A stretch of 64,000 nt of DNA from Spartobacteria bacterium LR76 (GTDB taxonomy: Bacteria > Verrucomicrobiota > Verrucomicrobiia > Chthoniobacterales > Terrimicrobiaceae). Made by a program: the position numbers and the translations under genes. The first letter of the stretch is position 1. Each line of letters starts with the position of its first letter. The notes beneath the pieces were generated by a model. The model was given only the letters and a program-made list of their open reading frames with translations, did not search any database and had not been told where the DNA came from. The stretch spans positions 310,001 to 374,000 of the forward strand of contig QAYZ01000014.1 of assembly GCA_003054655.1 (NCBI GenBank), given 5' to 3'. Below are positions 1 to 8,670 of this stretch, in pieces.

Positions 1-1
1 G

Positions 2-745
2 GAACCGGGCGATTATCCCAGCGGCGGACCGGTCTCGCGGATGCTCGACATCTGGCAGATCGCCGGTCCCGAGCTGTTCGCCCTTGCCCCCGATATCTAT
101 CTCGATGCCTTTGCCGGGATCTGTGCGGACTACGCAGGCAGCGGCAATCCGCTGTTGATACCCGAGGCGGGCAATCGTCGGCGGGAATCCGCCGCCCATG
201 CCATTTATGCCATCGGTCGGCACGATGCGCTGGCTTTCGCGCCATTCGGGATCGACAGCATGTCGGACCCGCTGCTTGCTCGCACGTATCAGTTGCTCGC
301 CGATCTCATGCCGCTCATCACCGCGCATACGGGCACGGGCCGGATGACCGCCGTCGTGCAGGGAGCCCCGGTGAATAGCGGCATCGGACCGGCGCCCGGC
401 GTGAATGGAGCGGAAAAAGAGGTGCTCCTCCTGGGGAAGTACCAGGTCGAGGTCTGCTACCACTCCGCCCCGCGCACCGACCGCCCTCCGGCGGCGGCAT
501 TGATCATCGAGGAAACGCCGGACTCGCTCACTGTCCTCGGCCTCGGAGGTATGGACCTGAACTTCTCCAGCCGGGAACTCACCCCGGAAGGTCGCCGGAT
601 GAATGTCGACTACCTGAGCATCGAGGAGGGCGAATACCGAAACGGCGCCTGGCTGCCCGGCCGCAGGTTGAACGGCGATGAATACGTCCTGCGATTCGGC
701 GACGAACCCGCCATCCGCCGAGCCCAGCTTTATAGTTATGCCTGA
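2..745 (+). CDS. DUF5597 GH35-like beta-galactosidase (3' part)
   Basis: The reading frame is open from the left edge, so the start lies outside the window and only the last 247 residues are seen. The visible part begins with the YPSGGPVSRMLDIWQ and LAPDIYLDAF segments typical of the end of the catalytic barrel in DUF5597-containing GH35-like enzymes, followed by PEAGNRR and FAPFGID. The remainder matches the beta-rich C-terminal DUF5597 region. The family hydrolyses terminal beta-galactosides or related sugars. Here the substrate is unknown. It is followed 100 bp later by a GntR/LacI hybrid regulator that may control it. The family call rests on recognised motifs; substrate is not inferred. 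Confidence 0.8.
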   Translation, partial: EPGDYPSGGPVSRMLDIWQIAGPELFALAPDIYLDAFAGICADYAGSGNPLLIPEAGNRRRESAAHAIYAIGRHDALAFAPFGIDSMSDPLLARTYQLLADLMPLITAHTGTGRMTAVVQGAPVNSGIGPAPGVNGAEKEVLLLGKYQVEVCYHSAPRTDRPPAAALIIEETPDSLTVLGLGGMDLNFSSRELTPEGRRMNVDYLSIEEGEYRNGAWLPGRRLNGDEYVLRFGDEPAIRRAQLYSYA

Positions 746-844
746 AACCTGCACACGCCAGGCGGCTCTCTTTTGCCGTACCACGCGAACGCCCTAGCGC
801 CCTCGGAAAGAGCCGCCCGTCACATTCCAACCCTTCCACACAGC

Positions 845-1948
845 ATGCATTCCGCACCCGTGAAACTGGACATCGCTCTATCGAAGAAACGATCCACCGT
901 CGATGAACTAGCGGACCGCGTGCGGGAGAAAATCCTCAGTGGGGAGATGCCCCCGGGGACGCGCCTGCCGACGACGCAGCAGCTCGCCGAGCAGTGGGGC
1001 ACCTATGTCCCGGCGGTGCATGCCGCCCTCTCGACCCTGGCGAAGGAAGGTCTCCTCGACCGCCGCCACCGCAAGGGGACATTCGTCAAGGAGCGCGAGT
1101 CCCGCCTGTCGCGCGTGGGCGTTCTCGCTCCGAGCCAGCTCTGGCAGGACGCGAGCGAGCTGTACTTCACCCGCGAAATCTTTCTCCGCCTCGAGAGCCG
1201 CTTTTTGCAGGAGAACATTCGCGCCAGCGTGTGGTTCGAGACGCGGCAGGGAGAAAAAACCTCCACGCCGCTCCCGCAGCTCATTAAGGCCGTGGAAAAG
1301 GGCGAGATCCAGGCGCTCATTGCCCTGAATGGCGGCGAATACAATGTCGGGTGGATCAACGACCTGCCCGTGCCGGTCACCGGCCTGAGCCGGCTGTTAG
1401 GCAACCACGTCGACTTTGACGTGCGCAGCTTCTTTGAGATTTCGCTCACCGCCCTGCGCGATCAGGGCTGCCGGAGCGTGGGGCTGATCAGTGCGGTGGA
1501 TTCCACCAAGACGGACCACTTTCATGTCTTTCGAAAGGTCGCGCAGCGCCTGAAGCTCCAGATCCGCGAGGCGTGGGTGAGAAACAACATCCGGCACCCC
1601 GAGCATCACGACGAGTTTGGCTATAAACAATTTCGCGAACTCTGGGAGTTGCCCGAGAAGCCGGACGGCCTCGTGGGCTACCCGGATACCTGCGCCAAGG
1701 GCATCGTGCTTGGCATTACCACCACCGGCGTGAAAGTGCCTGCGGAGTTGAAGGTGGCTTTTCACAAAAATGCGGAGCTGCCCTTCCTTTGCCCGATTCC
1801 CGCCACTATCGTTGGCAACTCCTGCGCGCAATGCGTGGACGCTCTTATCGACCAGCTCGCCCGCATCCATCGCGGGGAGGAATGCTCCGAGGTCCTCATC
1901 GGATATGACCTCATGAAGGAAAATGCAAACGTCCCCGGTCTCCTGTGA
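845..1948 (+). CDS. GntR-headed, LacI-type sensor transcriptional regulator
   Basis: A DNA-binding regulator of 367 residues if translation starts at the ATG before HSAPVKL. A longer start at 773 gives 24 extra residues with no domain features. Residues about 15-80 form a GntR winged helix-turn-helix (ADRVREKILSGEMPPGTRLPT, then LAEQWG and LLDRRHRKGTFV). The rest resembles the LacI/periplasmic-binding-protein ligand domain, with SVGLISAVDS near the middle and a C-terminal ending resembling LacI-family sensors. This hybrid architecture is common in Verrucomicrobiota near glycosidase genes, so it probably senses a sugar derivative and controls the neighbouring DUF5597 gene or the lipoprotein gene downstream. 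No operator was recognised. Confidence 0.8.
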   Translation: MHSAPVKLDIALSKKRSTVDELADRVREKILSGEMPPGTRLPTTQQLAEQWGTYVPAVHAALSTLAKEGLLDRRHRKGTFVKERESRLSRVGVLAPSQLWQDASELYFTREIFLRLESRFLQENIRASVWFETRQGEKTSTPLPQLIKAVEKGEIQALIALNGGEYNVGWINDLPVPVTGLSRLLGNHVDFDVRSFFEISLTALRDQGCRSVGLISAVDSTKTDHFHVFRKVAQRLKLQIREAWVRNNIRHPEHHDEFGYKQFRELWELPEKPDGLVGYPDTCAKGIVLGITTTGVKVPAELKVAFHKNAELPFLCPIPATIVGNSCAQCVDALIDQLARIHRGEECSEVLIGYDLMKENANVPGLL

Positions 1949-2008
1949 AGGAGGGTTTTTCACCAGCAAACTACGATGCGCCCCCCAGTCCTCATCCTAA
2001 GACAATAG

Positions 2009-2902
2009 ATGACTTTCGGATCGCAGATGATCCTCGATGATAATATTACGAAATCTCCTCCCGTGAATAATGATATGTTTTGCGCCTTGCGCGCTCCAGA
2101 GTCCCGACTCACTGTTTGGGGAAATCTGCCCGGCAGTAATCGCTTTGCCGCATCTGATGGGGCGATCCCTTCACGCCATCGCTCTGCGCTGGTGGGAGGC
2201 TGCTTGATCTTCCTCGCAATAACCGCAGCCTCCTGCGGGGAGTTGAGACCGGTCATTTCCGACCGGGACTTCGCCGGTTTTCCCAAGGCAACCCTCGGGG
2301 GATTTGACTGGGAGGTGAAGGCCTCGGGGGCCGCGAAGGCCGAGGTCGTGGCGGAGGCGCCCGCTGGCGGGCCGGATAAAAACAGCCTGCATCTGCTGGA
2401 CCCCGACCTCGATGCCGAGAGCTTCCGGCCTCTGGTGGCTGCGGCGCTTCTCAGCTCGCCCGCTTCCGATCCGTCGGTAAAGGCCGTGGTCATTTCCTTC
2501 GACTTCCGCATGGCAAATACCGGGACGAATTCCAACCTGCTTTTCCGCGTCTACGACGATGCCGGGAAAAATACGGAATACGTGGGCGTCATCCAGTTTT
2601 TCAACAACTGGAATGGAGAGGGCAGGGGAGTGCTCGTCGGCAACAAGCCGGGTGCGGAACTCGCCGCGCTCAAGTTCGACCAATGGTATCACGTCGAGGT
2701 CACTCTGCCGCCGCCGGGCACCGAGGGAACGCAATCTTTCCTCGTGAAGGAACCGGGGAACGACGAGCCGGTTCTGCAATACAGCGAAAGGATGTCCGCC
2801 GTATTGGGCGACTATACCCGCCTCTCGTTTTCGTCGGGATTCGGCGATGCCCGGCAGTTGGACGCGATGATTTCCAATGTGTCCGTAGCCACCCAGCACT
2901 AG
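2009..2902 (+). CDS. Putative secreted lipoprotein with LamG-like beta-sandwich
   Basis: No named family was recognised. The start is uncertain: with the first ATG, about 58 residues of hydrophilic sequence precede a hydrophobic segment (ALVGGCLIFLAITAASCGEL) that reads as a lipobox ending in Cys. A later start is therefore likely (for example the ATG at 2075). The mature part has the alternating pattern of a concanavalin-like sandwich: SFDFRMANTG, LLFRVYDD, YVGVIQFFNNW, FDQWYHVEVTL and a final ISNVSVA strand. Such domains bind carbohydrate or cap surface proteins. The prepilin gene 180 bp downstream is probably its functional neighbour. Confidence 0.55.
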   Translation: MTFGSQMILDDNITKSPPVNNDMFCALRAPESRLTVWGNLPGSNRFAASDGAIPSRHRSALVGGCLIFLAITAASCGELRPVISDRDFAGFPKATLGGFDWEVKASGAAKAEVVAEAPAGGPDKNSLHLLDPDLDAESFRPLVAAALLSSPASDPSVKAVVISFDFRMANTGTNSNLLFRVYDDAGKNTEYVGVIQFFNNWNGEGRGVLVGNKPGAELAALKFDQWYHVEVTLPPPGTEGTQSFLVKEPGNDEPVLQYSERMSAVLGDYTRLSFSSGFGDARQLDAMISNVSVATQH

Positions 2903-3085
2903 AGATTCACCTACATGACTCCCCCTTCAGATCGCATTCGGAAAGGAGCTTCCTTCCAGCCATCACGGCATCTCACCCATGGAGCACGCGCGCTGCCGGT
3001 CATCCCGCGGCAGGGTCCCTCGACCCGGTCTCCCTGGATCCGATCGCGTTTGGTTTGCGACCGGATTTCTCCAGAGCGCTCATTG

Positions 3086-3793
3086 ATGAGAAAAATCATG
3101 CGCTCCCACGGTGAAAATGGCAGAAGGAAATCGCACGAGTCGGGTTTCACGCTTCTGGAGTTGCTGGCGGCTGTGGCGATCATTGGCGTACTTGCCGCGC
3201 TCTTGATTGCGGGTCTCTCCAGGGTGAAAGGTTCCGCCACCGGAGCCGCCTGCCTCGGGAATCTCCGCCAGCTCGCGAATGCTACGGCATCCTACATGGC
3301 GGATAACTCCCAGCAGTACCCGGAATCAAACAACTGGGCGTATCAGCTGCTCCCGTATCTGGCGGATCGCCCCGGCACGCTAGCCGAGGGCCAGTTGTAT
3401 TTTGCGAACATCTCCCCGAAATCCAGCGTCTTTTTCTGCCCGGGCGCGGATCGCAATTCGCTGAACGGCAACACGCCGAAGTATCGTTACGGAAGCGGAG
3501 TCATCGCCTACGGCATCAACGCCACGATGGTCGCCAACGCCGCCCAGCCCGTTCCTCGCACGCCTTGGGTCCTTCAGGCCTCGGACGAGAGGCTCAAGCT
3601 CTCCCGGCTGATGCTCTACGGAGAGGGGAATCTGCTGAACCTCTTCTCGGGCGATGACGCGCGCTGCGCCGAGGGCCGCCACGGGCAGGGAATGAATGTC
3701 GCTTTCTGCGACTTTCACGTCGAGCATGTCCCCTATCGGCTCACCGATCCGAATTTCCAGAACCTCTATTTCGGATACGACCGCTTCAAGTGA
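3086..3793 (+). CDS. Prepilin-type N-terminal cleavage/methylation protein
   Basis: A pseudopilin-like secreted protein of 235 residues. The type IV prepilin signature is clear: a short basic leader, the GFTLLELLAAVAIIGVLAALL cleavage and methylation helix with Glu at +5, then a globular domain. It ends with the feature typical of the Planctomycetes/Verrucomicrobia prepilin group, a GMNVAFCDFHVEHV strand equivalent to the usual H-x9-DG motif. Starts at 3086 or 3098 give leaders of credible length; the frame is open further upstream (to 2915) but that extension looks non-coding. Its role is probably extracellular and exported by a type II-like system. Confidence 0.85.
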   Translation: MRKIMRSHGENGRRKSHESGFTLLELLAAVAIIGVLAALLIAGLSRVKGSATGAACLGNLRQLANATASYMADNSQQYPESNNWAYQLLPYLADRPGTLAEGQLYFANISPKSSVFFCPGADRNSLNGNTPKYRYGSGVIAYGINATMVANAAQPVPRTPWVLQASDERLKLSRLMLYGEGNLLNLFSGDDARCAEGRHGQGMNVAFCDFHVEHVPYRLTDPNFQNLYFGYDRFK

Positions 3794-3930
3794 TCTCTTT
3801 CCGACCCTCCTCCGTGCTGAGCTTCCGCGTTTGTGGAATGGGATTTAATAGTCCACATCAAGCTTATCCTGCTATCGTGCCCGCCGGGTAAGCGGAGTTT
3901 TAGAAAGTTTTACGCCGGGGGCTAGGAGCC

Positions 3931-4389
3931 TTGGTGAATCTGGCTCGTCAGATCGTTCCGGAACTCAAAAATCATCGGGGCCTCCTTGGCCTGCTGCGCC
4001 GCCATCCCAGCCGTCTGGAGGAACGCCAGCAGGGCAGGCTGCGCAAGCTGCTGGCCGATTATCCCGCCTTGCAGCCTCTCCACGAAAAAATGATCGAGCT
4101 ATGGGACCTCTTGCGGCTCAAACACCAAACCGCCCGAGCCTGCCGCCATCACATTGGCCGCCTGCTGCGCCTGATCGAAGACCTGCGGCAAAGCATCTTC
4201 GAACCCTTCGTGCGCCTGGCCAAGACCTTCCACCACTGGCGCGAGGCCCTCGTGACCATGTGGCGATTTACCAGAAACAACGGCATCACCGAAGGGTTCC
4301 ACCGCAAAATGAAACTCATCCAAAGACGAGCCTACGGCTTCAAAAACTTCCCCAACTACCGCTTGCGCGTCATCGCCCAATGCGGCTAA
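3931..4389 (+). pseudogene. ISL3-family transposase, C-terminal remnant
   Basis: 152 residues matching the end of IS204/IS1001/IS1096/IS1165 (ISL3) DDE transposases. The last catalytic Glu is present in NNGITEGFHRKMKLIQRRAYG, followed by FPNYRLRVIAQCG, the usual ending. A full transposase is two to three times longer. A stop (TAG at 3901-3903) lies just before the fragment in the same frame, so the N-terminal DNA-binding part and the first two catalytic Asp residues are gone. The fragment cannot be active. It marks the left edge of an insertion-rich stretch that includes an integrase. Confidence 0.85.
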
Positions 4390-4525
4390 CACAACATCAA
4401 CAATTGACCTCGTCCCCACTTTTTGGCGGAGAGCCCAATTTCGGAGCATGAGCCGGAGAGGCTTATAAATAGAGGCTCCAGTCTCGAAGAGTCCGTTGGA
4501 GTCCCAATCAGTCCCGAATGGGAAA

Positions 4526-4559
4526 TGGTGCGCGATACAGGGTTCGAACCTGTGACTCG
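4526..4559 (-). other. 3' end of a tRNA gene (attachment-site scar)
   Basis: Read on the minus strand this is a T-arm (stem ACAGG/CCTGT around the loop TTCGAAC), then seven acceptor bases ATCGCGC, discriminator A and an encoded CCA. The 5' part of a tRNA (matching acceptor strand GCGCGAT, D-arm, anticodon arm) is absent to the right, where the sequence runs instead into the integrase gene 170 bp away. A tRNA 3' end next to a tyrosine integrase is the usual footprint of site-specific integration. The tRNA identity cannot be told from this fragment. Confidence 0.75.
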
Positions 4560-4731
4560 TAACAGGCCCCTCTTTAAAATGTTCCACCTAGGTAAGAAAT
4601 TGTTCTACGACGGTAATTTTGCTCGGCGTTGTTATGACTTTTTTATGACTTTCTTCGCTGCGAAAAGCCCATCAAAGCTCTTGAAAATATGAGGCTCCGA
4701 TCGGTTATTCGTAACGGAAATACCATGAAAG

Positions 4732-5907
4732 ATGGCTAGCTTGCACAAAGATCCGAGGGGGCGATCCCCGTTCTATTACGGAGCGTATCGACTTGCCGAC
4801 GGGACCCGGCGGTTCCGTTCTACCCGGATGAAGAGAAAGTCGGAGGCCTGGAAAGTGTGCATGGCCTGGGAAGAGGCGGCGCGCGAGGCGGGGGCGACAG
4901 ACCGGGATATTGAGATCCTCAATCAGATGCGTTTGGCCCGCGGAAAGAAGCCAGTCGTGGTTCCTACTATCCGCGAGTATTTCCTGGGCTGGCTCGAGGC
5001 GAACAAGCCGCCTCAGCTTTCGCCTAGTACGCACACCCGTTATACGAGCAGCATCCGAAAGTTCCTTTCTTTCCTGGGCGGCGATGCAGATGCTGACCTT
5101 CAGGCCCTGTCGGCTGAGAGAATAGAAGCCTTCATCGTGCACGAAGCCGAAGAGGGATTGGCGCCGAAAAGTCAGAACCTGGATTTGAAGGCTTTGAGGG
5201 CCGCCCTTGGCAAAGCTTTCAAGCGGGGCTACATCAAGATCAATGTCGCGAACACGGTTGACACCAAGCCAGCCCACAGCGCCTCCAAAAAGGCATTCAG
5301 CCTCGATCAGGTGAGGCGACTTCTCGATGGAGCTCCAGATGACGAATGGTTTGGCTTGATCTACGCCGGTTACTTCACCGGGCTCAGACTGGGTGACATA
5401 TCCCGGCTGAAATGGGCTCAGATCGACATGGAACGGAAAAACATAACGATTTCTCCGGACAAAAGGTCAGAGAAACGGCCCCGGCCTCTTTTGGAGTTGC
5501 CAATACATCGAGATTTTTTGTTTTGGCTCAAGGGATGGAGAGCCGATGTGAAATCCCGAAGTCATCAGCCATTCGTTTTTCCTGCCTTGTCTCAGAAATC
5601 TCTCAACGGACATAGTGGGCTTTCTGATACGTTTATCCGTCAAATGGACACAGCGGGCATCCCGAATCCACCTCTACGGAAAAAGAGCTCAGCTGAAAAC
5701 GGTCGTGGGCGGGACGTCAAGACCTTCGGATTCCACTCCCTGCGCAAGTCGTTCAACACTCAGCTCGCTCTGGCCAAGGTCAGAGAAGAGGTCCGAATGA
5801 AGCTCGCGGATCACACGAGTCCAGAGGTACACAGACTCTACACGGAACCGGAATGGGTCGAACTCAGTGCCGAGTTGTCCAAGTTGCCGGGCTTATTCAA
5901 AGACTAG
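4732..5907 (+). CDS. Tyrosine recombinase / phage-type integrase
   Basis: 391 residues with the phage-integrase layout: an AP2-like arm-binding N-terminus, a SAM-like core-binding domain (about 80-170) and a C-terminal catalytic domain. Catalytic residues are visible as Arg in YFTGLRLGDISRLKW, His and Arg in FHSLRKSFNT, His in LADHTSPEV and the nucleophile Tyr in VHRLYTEP. All appear intact, so the enzyme could be functional. It lies 170 bp from a tRNA 3' fragment and reads away from it, suggesting an element that starts there and extends to the right. The far attachment site was not found in the window. Confidence 0.93.
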   Translation: MASLHKDPRGRSPFYYGAYRLADGTRRFRSTRMKRKSEAWKVCMAWEEAAREAGATDRDIEILNQMRLARGKKPVVVPTIREYFLGWLEANKPPQLSPSTHTRYTSSIRKFLSFLGGDADADLQALSAERIEAFIVHEAEEGLAPKSQNLDLKALRAALGKAFKRGYIKINVANTVDTKPAHSASKKAFSLDQVRRLLDGAPDDEWFGLIYAGYFTGLRLGDISRLKWAQIDMERKNITISPDKRSEKRPRPLLELPIHRDFLFWLKGWRADVKSRSHQPFVFPALSQKSLNGHSGLSDTFIRQMDTAGIPNPPLRKKSSAENGRGRDVKTFGFHSLRKSFNTQLALAKVREEVRMKLADHTSPEVHRLYTEPEWVELSAELSKLPGLFKD

Positions 5908-6478
5908 ACGGGACGAGTTTCTCGGACTCATTCGACATAGCACTTCGTTTGCACACTTTTGGCGGTGAGAGCGCGGGCTTGTTCCCGGCGACATCGTTCC
6001 CCAGAGCTTATTTCAGTTTTACGCGGTGCTGGCCGATGCCGTTTCCACAAGAAAAGACGACTTTTCGAGGCTGGAATGACGGAAGCTGAGTCCGGAGTCC
6101 CTGAAGCCGGGATGCATCCGGTCGCCGCGTGATTCCAGCGGAAACCCAAGCCGAACATCCTCACATCTGTCCCTCTCCAACGGGATAACTGGATCTTGCT
6201 TGAGTGGCACCGGATGCGGCAGTCGGTCACGCGGGAACGAATCGCGGCAGACGTCTCGGCGCTTTCCGTGCTGCTGAGATCCGTGTACTCCACAGCAGGC
6301 GCCTCGACATGGGGGGCGATGCGGTCGAGCAACGGGCCGGAGATGCGGTTGCGGTAATTCTCGATCTCGCGCGGCGAGCACCGGCACTCGCGCGTTGGGT
6401 CTCCATAGTAGCCGCATTTCTACGGATTCGATTTTCGGTGACTCCTGTTTGTGGCTTGAAAGCCCATTTTCTATCAAT

Positions 6479-6664
6479 GACTTACGTGATGAATATTGTC
6501 CGAATAAAGAAGGCAAAAAGCGTTGTCGTGTTTGTAAAAAGTTTCTCCCACTGGAGGAGTGCCGGACAATCACCCACAAGGGCAAGTCCTGGCTGTATTA
6601 CGCATGGCGTGCTTGTTCGCGGCAGCTACAAAGAGAGACCTATCAGCGAAGAAAATACCTTCCG
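6479..6664 (+). pseudogene. Cys-rich reading-frame remnant
   Basis: A stretch of about 60 codons with protein-like composition in an otherwise non-coding region. It has C-x8-C-x2-C-x8-C spacing (CPNKEGKKRC, then RVCKKFLPLEEC), which resembles a zinc-ribbon or HNH-type knuckle, followed by a basic segment (RQLQRETYQRRK). No family was recognised, there is no credible start with a ribosome-binding site, and the frame runs without a boundary into unrelated and IS-derived sequence. It may be the wreck of a mobile-element gene. Low confidence. Confidence 0.25.
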
Positions 6665-6792
6665 GACGTCAGGCAATCTGGACGAGTGGGTCAGAGCGGA
6701 CCATGTCATGCGGACCAACCGGATCCTCATGGGCCTCTCTGTGCTTGGGGGTTGGCGCAGCCACTGCTGAGAATGAAATCTGGAGTGTCTGC

Positions 6793-7090
6793 GCAACAAT
6801 GGCGGCTCCGAGTTCATTGCCGGGCAAGTTCAGCGCTGCCAACTGTAAATCGGGTTGGGACAATTTACAGTGATCGCCGATTAGATGTCCTTGGCACAAC
6901 GGGTTCAGCGAAGGCTTTCATGACCGCTTCCGAGATGAGTGCTTCAATCGGCAGCAGCTCTGGACGCCGACCGAAGTTCGTGTCGTCATCAAGGACGACT
7001 CGATGCGACTACAATCGTCGCCGACCGCACGTTAAGCTGGGCTGCCAGAGTTCTACACCCTTTTCGGACAGCCCGCCATCTTTGGCTCCA
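6793..7090 (+). pseudogene. IS3-family OrfB transposase remnant, frameshifted
   Basis: The last third of an IS3-type integrase core can be followed across different frames. NNGGSEFIAGQVQ corresponds to the conserved DNGPEF strand; WHNGFSEGFHDRFRDECFNRQQL to the catalytic Glu helix (usual form ENGYIESFHGRLRDECLN); CDYNRRRPHVKLG to the closing DYNTERPHSSLGY motif. At least one stop and one frame change separate these blocks, so the gene is dead. No inverted repeats were recognised. Together with the ISL3 remnant and the integrase it marks this stretch as a repeatedly invaded site. Confidence 0.8.
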
Positions 7091-7374
7091 GGCGACCACC
7101 GGGCTTCTTGCGCCAAAGATGGACAAACCTGAGCAGCCAACCTAGATATCAACTCTCTGCCGAGCTTCGGACTGGCTTCCATCTGGAGGCAATTAGCGAG
7201 TCCGAGCCAGCACCTTGGGGATTTTTCTCCGCACAAAAATATGCTTGTCGACAAATATTCTGAAAATGGGACAGGAGCCGGACAGGAACGGAAGCTGGCA
7301 TTGGTAGTACACCCCGTTTGGCGGTTTTCTGCGGAAGGAGATCGCTCGAAGAACCTTCCGCGAGGTAATGCGGT

Positions 7375-8553
7375 ATGACAAAGGTTGTTCTTGTCGGCGC
7401 TGGGGGGTATGGACGCTGGTACCTTGAGGCTCTTCTACGGGAGCAGAATGCAAGAGGATTTCGCCTGGCTGGGGTAGTGGAAAAAGTGGCCGGAGCCATT
7501 GATTCCGATCTCGCCGGGGCGCTTCAGAGGGAGGGGATTCCTGTCTTTGATGATCTGGCCGCTCTTTTGGGAAGTATCGGGTCGTGTGATCTCGTCGTGC
7601 TTTCCACTCCCATTCACTTTCACGCAGAGCAAACATGCCTCTCCCTCCGGCATGGTGCCAGCGTGTTATGCGAAAAGCCGCTGTGCTCCTCGCTTCCCGA
7701 GATTGAGAAAATGCTCCGGGCGGAATCTGCTGCCGGGAAGACGGTCACGATCGGCTACCAGTGGTCATTTACTCCTGCCATTCAGAAATTGAAAGCTGAT
7801 ATCCTGGCCGGGCGTTTTGGGCGTCCGATCCGGTTGAAATCCCTGGCGGGATTGCCTCGGCCAGTCGGGTACTACGAAAGAAACTCCTGGGCAGGGAGGT
7901 GTCATACCGATCTGGGGTGGCCAGTGTTTGACAGTCCCGTAAATAATGCTGCGGCGCACTTTTTGCACAATATGCTGTATGTGCTGGGACCGTCTCGGAG
8001 CGAGAGCGCGGAGGTCGTCGGAGCAGAGGCTGATCTATGGCGTCTCCATGATATTGAGAACTTCGATACGGCAGCGGTTCGCTTATGGACGGAGGCTCAG
8101 ACCGAGATTCTTTTCTACGCCTCCCATGCGGTGGAAGGCCGGGAAGGCCCCCGGTTTTCCTATGAGTTTGAGCTGGGAACGGTCGACTACGATACTTCTG
8201 CTTCGCCAGAAGGGGTAATAAATGCCTCTCTGAAAACGGGCGAGCTGATAGACTATGGATCTCCTGAGGAGGGTTACGAGATCAAGCTCTGGAACTCGCT
8301 GGAGTCGGCCCGGACCAATTCCGCCCCGCTATGCGGGATCGCGGCGGCGGCTTGTCATACGAGGGCGGTTCTGATGATCCAGGAGGCGGGTGGTGACATC
8401 TGTGCGTTTCCTGACTCATTGAAGAAGGAATCCGCAGAGCCGTTTCCTCATCGGTATGTGCCTGAGTTGCAGCCAGCGCTTCGCGAGTGTTACGTGAAAG
8501 GGATTCTCCTGCGAGACCTGGGAGAGAGAATATTCGACGCGAGGCGAGAGTGA
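7375..8553 (+). CDS. Gfo/Idh/MocA-family NAD(P)-dependent oxidoreductase
   Basis: 392 residues with an N-terminal Rossmann fold (VVLVGAGGYGRWYLEAL at residues 4-20) and the family hallmark CEKPL near residue 99, where the Lys contributes to catalysis. A C-terminal alpha/beta substrate domain follows. Members oxidise or reduce sugars, inositols or sugar acids, or cleave glycosides by an oxidation/elimination route. Substrate cannot be read from sequence. It precedes the glycosidases of locus 1 but its own upstream region shows no copy of the locus 1 operator, so its co-regulation is unproven. Translation starts at the ATG in GCGGTATGACAAAG. Confidence 0.88.
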   Translation: MTKVVLVGAGGYGRWYLEALLREQNARGFRLAGVVEKVAGAIDSDLAGALQREGIPVFDDLAALLGSIGSCDLVVLSTPIHFHAEQTCLSLRHGASVLCEKPLCSSLPEIEKMLRAESAAGKTVTIGYQWSFTPAIQKLKADILAGRFGRPIRLKSLAGLPRPVGYYERNSWAGRCHTDLGWPVFDSPVNNAAAHFLHNMLYVLGPSRSESAEVVGAEADLWRLHDIENFDTAAVRLWTEAQTEILFYASHAVEGREGPRFSYEFELGTVDYDTSASPEGVINASLKTGELIDYGSPEEGYEIKLWNSLESARTNSAPLCGIAAAACHTRAVLMIQEAGGDICAFPDSLKKESAEPFPHRYVPELQPALRECYVKGILLRDLGERIFDARRE

Positions 8554-8609
8554 AAAGCATCAGGCTGGGTTTTGCCTAAGGCGAACGAGGCATGCTGGCT
8601 GGCTCGCGG

Positions 8610-8623
8610 TTTATTTAAATAAG
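8610..8623 (+). promoter_or_regulatory. Locus 1 operator site 1
   Basis: TTTATTTAAATAAG, containing a perfect 12-bp palindrome, 47 bp before the preferred start of the clan GH-A glycosidase. It is one of seven copies of the same motif placed at nearly the same distance from start codons in locus 1. Confidence 0.75.
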
Positions 8624-8670
8624 CACTCGGCTTGTTGCGCGGGCGGAGGCGAAATGCTTTCTCCTTGCAA

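Noticed and set aside
4423-4692. Open frame with RDTGFEPVTR
   Set aside because: This peptide is what a tRNA 3' end looks like when translated. It is an artefact of the tRNA fragment at 4526-4559.
6395-7132. A 245-codon gene across the IS graveyard
   Set aside because: Mixes a cysteine-rich remnant, random sequence and the tail of an IS3 transposase in one frame. Not a single gene.
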